NCBI GenBank assembly: GCA_020740775.1
Contig: JAHEWK010000004.1
Span: 3,472,001 to 3,536,000 of the forward strand
Reading direction: 5' to 3'
Length of the DNA: 64,000 nt
Source: Ilyonectria destructans
Taxonomy: Eukaryota > Ascomycota > Sordariomycetes > Hypocreales > Nectriaceae
Part shown: positions 58,653 through 64,000 of the stretch, piece after piece
Numbering within the stretch: position 1 is the stretch's first letter
How the letters are laid out: every line of letters begins with the position of its first letter
Program-made: the position numbers and the translations under genes
The notes under the pieces: model-generated
Seen by the model: the letters and a program-made list of their open reading frames with translations, nothing else
Databases searched by the model: none
Told to the model about the DNA's origin: nothing

Positions 58653-60235
58653 TCACAAGCTCATCTTCATCGACCTTAACTGATCATACCGCAGTACAGC
58701 ATTCAACAGAACCTGCGCTCCATTCCCGCAATCCTCCTCTGTACAGTATTCTGCGGGGTTGTGTGTGAGACCCTCCCGACACGGCACGAAAATCATGGCT
58801 GTGGGCACTCTCGTAGAGGTATGCACGCTGTCATGTCCAGCACCGCTGTACATCCTTCTTGTCAGTGACGCCGCTGCCTGTTCAAACAAGGCCTCTGATC
58901 CCTTCTCTATACACTCGATGCACTCTTCATCGAACTTGGCGACTTTGGCGTCGGAATCAACTTGCCACGACACTGTACAGCCACGGCCACGGGTGCAGCC
59001 CACGTTTATTCCCCCAACCTTCTCGTCTCTGGCGATCTTTTCGAAGTCATCCTGGAGCATCTTCTCCATCCGTTCAATATTTTTGTCGTTATTGGAGCGC
59101 AAATCCAGGGAAAACGTCACCACTCCAGGAACAGTATTTGTGCTTCCCGGCTTTAGATTTAATAGACCGGTGGAAGCGAGCGAAGAAAACTGTGTGGCGA
59201 CTTGATGCGATCGGAGAATCATTTTCGCGCTCGTTAGCAAGGCATCGGATCGGTTTTCAAAGTTGGTTGCCCCCGTGTGGCTCTCGCGCCCTGTCACGGT
59301 AATGGTAAACCACTTGCTAGCTTGAACGCCCTGGACGGCACCGATACGCTGGTGGGAAGCCTCTAGAATCGGTCCTTGCTCTGTGAATAAAAGTTAGCGG
59401 CGTGCTGCAATGACTTGAGAGATAACAGGGGTTTATACCGATGTGTAACTCGAAATGTGCTGCGAGTGGTGTAGCTGTCCAGTGCGCCTTTGTCGATCCC
59501 AAATACCCAATTCGTTCCAGTTCTGATTTGACAGTAGCATTGGCATCGTCGATATCAGCTATCCGGTGGACCTTGGCCACATCTGTAACTCCGGCCCACA
59601 CTCCAGAAGCCATCATGCATTGTGGGAATCTAGCACCCTCTTCACTGTAATAGTGTGAGCAACTAATACCTCGTCGCGAGAATAGGGCGAGATTTACTTT
59701 GTCCAATCAACAACGCCCACGGGATATTCCGTTTCGACTTCTCCCTCATGGAGAGCTCTCAGAGCAGCAACTCCGGCAAGGACGCCGAGAATGCCATCAT
59801 ATCTTCCACCCGCTGGTTGGGTGTCAAGGTGAGATCCCATGACTGTGGGCAAGCCTTCCTTCTTGCCAGGTCGAATAGCAAAAATATTGCCCATCTCGTC
59901 CACGTGCACTTTGCAGCCAAACGATTTGACGGTTTCGATAAACCAGTCTCGTACAAGCTTATCGGAATCACTCAACGCCAAGCGGGCCATACCAATATCA
60001 GTGGGTGATCTATCGCAATGGTGAGTATGCTTATCTGAGGTATTGCATTACTGTCAACTTACTCGCCCCATCTCTCGCCCATACCGAACTGTGCGGTAAA
60101 GTGTATGTCATCCATCAACTGGTCCCTGTTTATAGATACAGTCGGGATCTTCAGCGTTGACAGTTGGCTTTGAAGCGTCATCTTCGGCTGTGGTGAGGTA
60201 GCTATTTCGCGACGAGATTCCGAATGTATTGTCAT
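58653..60235 (-). CDS. M20-family N-carbamoyl-L-amino-acid hydrolase / beta-ureidopropionase type, 472 aa
   Basis: Metal-dependent amidohydrolase predicted to cut ureido (carbamoyl-NH) compounds to amino acid, CO2 and ammonia. Exons 60235-60063, 60009-59698, 59644-59439 and 59380-58653. Metal-site residues: His118 (GSHLDTQP), Asp129 (GGRYDGILG), Glu163/Glu164 (TNEEGARF, formed across intron 2), His in LHIEQGP (formed across intron 3) and His in SGAGHDS. The lid domain contains GRESHTGATNFENRSDAL. Complete and normal length for hydantoinase/carbamoylase enzymes; allantoate amidohydrolase and ureidoglycine aminohydrolase are close relatives, so the exact substrate is open. Start 60235 (MTIHSE); MTLQSQ at 60178 is an alternative. 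Divergent from the carrier at 60705. Confidence 0.87.
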
Positions 60236-60704
60236 TGTCGTTTTAAGCTATCCTTGATTAAAATCGGAAGGGGAAACTATGGACAGAACTAAATACACTT
60301 CTTACGAAGAATGTTGTGGATATTCGAACTCCGACTTGACAAAAGGTGTCATGTGAGGCACATCCAAATCAGTCAGGGTATCCACAATTCCATAATCCGG
60401 CGAGGCATTTCGGCGAAATTATTACCGCATTTCGGCGAATTTTAGCGTTATTCTTAGACCTAGATAGAGACTAGACCTTATCAACACCGGAAATGATAAA
60501 CAGCGTTAGAAACTGAGGAATCTTATCACAACTTGCCCCTTATCTCCGCCTATCTACCGCTATCGGATTGAACTTAAGGCTCTGCACATGGCATCTTCGA
60601 CAGACCGTGAATATAATTGGCATCAATTCGCAAATTGAGTAGAATAAGGCATCACTTTGGCCAAACACAGAAATCTCAATTGCGCTGCTGCACCAGTCAC
60701 GACG
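60236..60704. promoter_or_regulatory. Shared promoter of carbamoylase and ureido-type carrier
   Basis: 470 bases. Four GATA motifs fall within 68 bases: CTTATC (= GATAAG) at 60477-60482, 60522-60527 and 60539-60544, and GATAAA at 60495-60500. GATAAG is the preferred site of nitrogen GATA activators (AreA/Nit2). A direct repeat GCATTTCGGCGAA lies at 60405-60417 and 60427-60439, exactly 22 bases apart. Confidence 0.6.
60405..60439 (+). repeat. Operator-like direct repeat GCATTTCGGCGAA x2
   Basis: Two identical 13-base copies, 22 bases start to start (two helical turns). The core TTCGGCGAA is a near-palindrome (reverse complement TTCGCCGAA) and carries a CGG triplet, the half-site of Zn2Cys6 factors. 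Confidence 0.55.
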
Positions 60705-62294
60705 ATGAGCGATCTCAAGGAACGCGTTAGTGATTCTATCTCTGCTCCGGGGAGCAATGGCGATTCTCCCGACTCAGGCACAGGCGTCAGCAACGTCATC
60801 ATCGACCCTATTGTCGAAAGGCGTACTATATCCAAATTTGACAAGTTCATGATGCCACAGATGGCGGTACTCATGCTCATTGCCTACCTCGACCGTTCTA
60901 ATATTGGTTTGTGGCCCATCCTTAACTCTCCAACACCAATGTAATGGGAACTGACTGTATGACAGGAAACGCGAGAGTGTTTGGTTTCGAAGAAGGCATT
61001 GGTCTTGTTGGCACTCAGTTCAACAATTTGTCCACTCTGTTTTACCCAACCTACGTCGTCTTTGAAATACCTTGGGTCATGGCGGTTAAGAAATGGGGCG
61101 CCAACTCCATCCTCGCGGTTGCTATGGTAGGTTGGAGTGTTATCACTCTCGGCACCGGATTCATCAAGAACTACCATCAAGCAATTGCTATGCGACTTCT
61201 CTTGGGAATTTTCGAATCTGCGCTGTTCCCTTGCCTTGCCTTCATCATTTCCACAGTATATTCTCGTGAACAGCAAGCAAAGCGTATTGCAGTTCTCTAC
61301 GGAGCCATTGCTCTTTCTGGGGCTTTTGGTGGCCTCATTGCCTATGGTATCCAGCTCATGGGCGAAAGAGCTGGTCTTGCTGCATGGCGCTGGTTGTTCA
61401 TCATTGAGGGATGCATCTCGATTGTGATTGGGCTCGCACTTTGGGTCACCCTTCCCTTTAGCTCCGAAAGGGCTTGGTTTCTCACTGCAGAGGAGAGCGC
61501 TGTCATGAGCTTGCGCATCCAAAGAGACGCTGCATACAAGGGCGAGGGGGAATTCTCGTGGAAATACGTCCGCATGGCCTTCACCGAGCCCATCATTTAT
61601 GTCGCCGCGTTGGGACTATTCTGTTCCTCTATTCCTCTCTTTGGCTTTGCAACATTCTTGCCCACTATTATGGTTGGCCTCGGGTAGGCTATCTCTCCCA
61701 CCATCGAACTACAACTTTTGCTGACTGTCCTAGCTATACCTCTTTACAGGCGAATTATCTTTCGATCCCGGTTTACGTCTTCGCTTGTCTTGTTCTTTGC
61801 TTCATCGCCTGGATCTCCGATAAGCTTAATAAGCGTGGACTCGTTGTAATGATGGTCCCTATCCCTGTTCTTATCGGATATGCTATTGTCATTGGCACTG
61901 CCCAGCACGGTGCCGGTCTGTTTGCCATGTTCCTGATTGCTGCTGGTAAGTTTATATAATCCACCACAATGGCTTCCGTCACTAACTTAGTATAGGTGTC
62001 TATCCATATAATACTCTCATTGTAACTTGGGTGACCAACAACTTGCAAAACGAACATGTTCGCTCTGTTGGAATCCCACTACTAATTTCGATTGCTAATG
62101 CATCTGGAATTGCATCGTCCCAAATTTACCCATCGAAAGACTCGCCAAGATATATCATGGGTAATTCTATTTCGCTTAGCATGGAGGTGGTGGCATTGGC
62201 GGCTGTTGGCCTACTCTATCTTGTTATTCGCAGGAGAAATATGAAGAGGGCCACTGGGGCAGATACCGAGACGGGCTTTACTTATACAATTTAG
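60705..62294 (+). CDS. MFS transporter, allantoate/ureidosuccinate (Dal5-like, ACS family), 476 aa
   Basis: Anion:cation symporter-family carrier of the plasma membrane. Exons 60705-60906, 60966-61683, 61734-61945 and 61996-62294, all in frame. Landmarks: LIAYLDRSNIGNARVFG (helix 1 and loop), GTQFNNLSTLFYPTYVVFEIP, MRLLLGIFESALFPC, AWRWLFIIEG (all typical of Dal5/Tna1/Seo1 carriers), WISDKLNKRG, and TWVTNNLQNEHVRSVG in helices 9-10. The C-terminus is short and hydrophilic. Start 60705 (MSDLKERV); the frame extends upstream only through a non-ATG codon. Dal5 of yeast carries allantoate and ureidosuccinate, which suits the carbamoylase next door. Confidence 0.88.
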
Positions 62295-62928
62295 TTGAAG
62301 ACATTGTTCTACTTAGAGCATTCGAGCTGTCTTCTATTTTTATAGTCCTGTATTGTTTTTATTGAGGTGCAAGATTGATACTCTTTCAAGGACCTTTTGC
62401 AGCTGCTCGCTCGTGAGATACCAGGCCGGCGTTCGGAGGCTGCCATCGTCGCCAGACAGAGAGTGAGGGCTGTAGCCGCGGTCATAGAACCTGAGACTTT
62501 GTAAGAGATTTGCCAGAAAAAGCAAAGAATATCGATCTTATCTGGTCAGAAACACGCTCAGGGTAATGCCTAGATGTGGCACTTTCAGCCTGCTAAAGAG
62601 AGCTTCCACCGCCATAGATACCTCCATAATTGTCACAAAGTCATTTTATCAGTCTTCTTCTTTCTCCTTTTTTCTTTTGGAAGGGGATGCTCCACATAGG
62701 AAGCTTTGTTGTATGAATCATCGGAGAGCCGAGTTGGCTTATTCAAGAGGGCATAGTCTGATTTCAGATACCCTGTCATCACAACCCGTGACCGATTGTG
62801 ATTTCAAATTACAATTTACCCCGCAGTCCACATGTCGCGATGGTGGCCGGCATTACCTGTACCTCTAGAGTGTGACACGGCAGCTTAACATAAAGCAAAG
62901 ATTTACTCACCGCCTGTGGATTCTATAC
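62295..62928. other. Intergenic, one doubtful minus-strand ORF
   Basis: A minus-strand frame (62340-62525) with SLRTPAWYLTSEQLQKVLER reads like a last exon, and a splice acceptor is possible near 62491, but I found no donor that joins it to an ATG. Otherwise nothing supported. Confidence 0.35.
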
Positions 62929-64000
62929 ATGGATGAAACATACCGATATTTGAGTTCCCATAGGCTCTGGGACTCTACCAACCCAACGAAAATTCAGTCT
63001 GTCGAAGCGATTCAGATATGGCATAACCACTCATCAGCGGGGCTCCATATACAACATAGTTATATCGCCCTTCAAGAGACGTCACAATGGTTGGCCCAGC
63101 CCTTGACAAAGCTCGGAAAGGATGGAGGAGCTTACTCGCTCTTGGTGCGATTGGTCTTTGCCGCCTACAACCCATCTGACGACGGCCTGGACCACTTGCT
63201 GGACCATTTTGGCCTAAGGGATGCCCGAGACTACGCCATTAGCTGCATCGCAGGCATCGATGTTCTACCTCAAGCTGAAGCAACTCGGCGCACTTTCACG
63301 CTGACCTATCACCCAAAGCTAGCTGTTATCTGGTCTCACTCGAGTCCAGTTGCCTCGACTGCGCAAAACATCTCGACATCATCTAGCACTGCATTTACTC
63401 AAGGCATCATCTTCGCGAGCTCAGAGCAACGCGCCGCCTTAAGTGACTTACTTCAACGCCAGTGGGACTTGCGGCTTGTTTCTCACGCCATGTTCCCCGC
63501 TTTTATATGTGGCTTGATGATGGATTATGAGGTGGACCTCACGCAAAACAAGATCAAAGTTGAGGTGCGTACAGTAGAAGTGCGGACTGGCCATCACCGT
63601 TTCGCAAGCCGCAAAGAGAACGCGGCAGCGGGTCAGATGGGCGAGCTATCTGCCTCGATGAGTGGGCTGTGCACCAAGCTGGCTAGCACAGCTAGAAAGA
63701 TTGAAGTCGCACGAGAGTTTCAAGATTTTATGAATGCCCAAGTTCAGGCAAGGTTGGAACGGAAGGGTAGCGCTCCAGTCGATAACTTGGAGAAGCCCAA
63801 CGGATCCATTGGGGAAGACCTCCTTGATCAAAACATCAAACTGATGAAGAAGAGGCTCGAAATGAAGCTGCTAGACAACCAGTATATACTCGAGAGAGTC
63901 AGAATCCAGTTAGCTGCTGTGAGTTCCATGATATTTGCGGTCGTCGAACATCACTAACCCTTCCCATCAGGTGTTCAACCTCATCGCCCAGCAGGACAGT
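62929..64000 (+). CDS. Fungal CorA-like membrane protein, 3' end outside window
   Basis: Exon 1 62929-63918, intron 63919-63970 (GTGAGT...ATCAG), exon 2 from 63971 to the window end; 340 residues visible. Start MDETYRYLSSHRLWD. No signal peptide. The region around IQLAAVFNLIAQQDS at the end is the helix that precedes the two C-terminal membrane segments in a large family of fungal proteins of unknown role with a CorA-like magnesium-channel fold; those segments lie beyond the window. The preceding helices (EKPNGSIGEDLLDQNIKL, KKRLEMKLLDNQYILERV) look coiled-coil-like. The upstream frame stays open to 62872, so a longer N-terminus is possible. Function cannot be stated. Confidence 0.65.

Noticed and set aside
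1..64000. CRISPR arrays, bacterial operons or phage modules
   Set aside because: No regularly spaced repeats; genes are monocistronic with spliceosomal introns, so the DNA is eukaryotic.

Overview
The window looks like 64 kb of nuclear DNA from a filamentous ascomycete (Pezizomycotina). Genes carry short GT-AG introns (about 49-122 nt), there are three Zn2Cys6 transcription factors, and the gene content is typical of these fungi: siderophore-type and allantoate-type MFS carriers, ACT-family amino-acid permeases, FtmOx1-like dioxygenases and a CorA-like fungal protein. A Sordariomycete is my guess; the sequence does not prove it. I rebuilt gene models by reading splice sites by eye and checking that frame and conserved motifs stay continuous across each junction.

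Layout. 1-1.4 kb: siderophore-iron transporter (3' end outside the window), with GATA sites upstream. 3.5-4.2 kb: decayed zeta-class glutathione transferase pseudogene. 5-23 kb: a run of metabolic genes with no PKS, NRPS or terpene synthase: two head-to-head Fe(II)/2-oxoglutarate dioxygenases, an aldo-keto reductase, two short-chain dehydrogenases, an amino-acid/choline-type permease, a 744-residue Zn2Cys6 regulator, an NTF2-like protein, an EthD-like protein and a medium-chain reductase. 25-31 kb: an intronless amino-acid permease and a sugar-transporter-family MFS gene. 31-35 kb: gene-poor stretch with ORF debris, ending in a small secreted six-cysteine protein. 35.6-47.7 kb: two very large proteins of unknown function (1358 and 985 residues), both with lysine-rich nuclear-type tracts, on either side of a Zn2Cys6 regulator and all on the minus strand. 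48.6-50.5 kb: class III aminotransferase with a GC-AG intron. 51-53 kb: repeat debris and a 5'-truncated linalool-dehydratase/isomerase-like pseudogene. 53.6-62.3 kb: epoxide hydrolase, a third Zn2Cys6 regulator, and a divergent pair made of an M20 carbamoylase-type amidohydrolase and an allantoate/ureidosuccinate-type transporter. The promoter between that pair holds four GATA sites and a repeated near-palindrome. The window ends inside a fungal gene that probably encodes a CorA-like membrane protein.

How the genes may work together. The clearest functional unit is 55.5-62.3 kb: import of a ureido compound (carrier), release of its carbamoyl group (M20 enzyme), and likely control by nitrogen GATA factors plus the neighbouring regulator. 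The 5-23 kb block could modify or degrade a small molecule, since it has oxidation, several reductions and an importer but no scaffold synthase. The 35.6-47.7 kb trio is the best candidate for an undescribed system, because nothing in its two large proteins suggests a known enzyme. Small dispersed repeats, two pseudogenes and sparse gene spacing mark the window as accessory rather than core genome.
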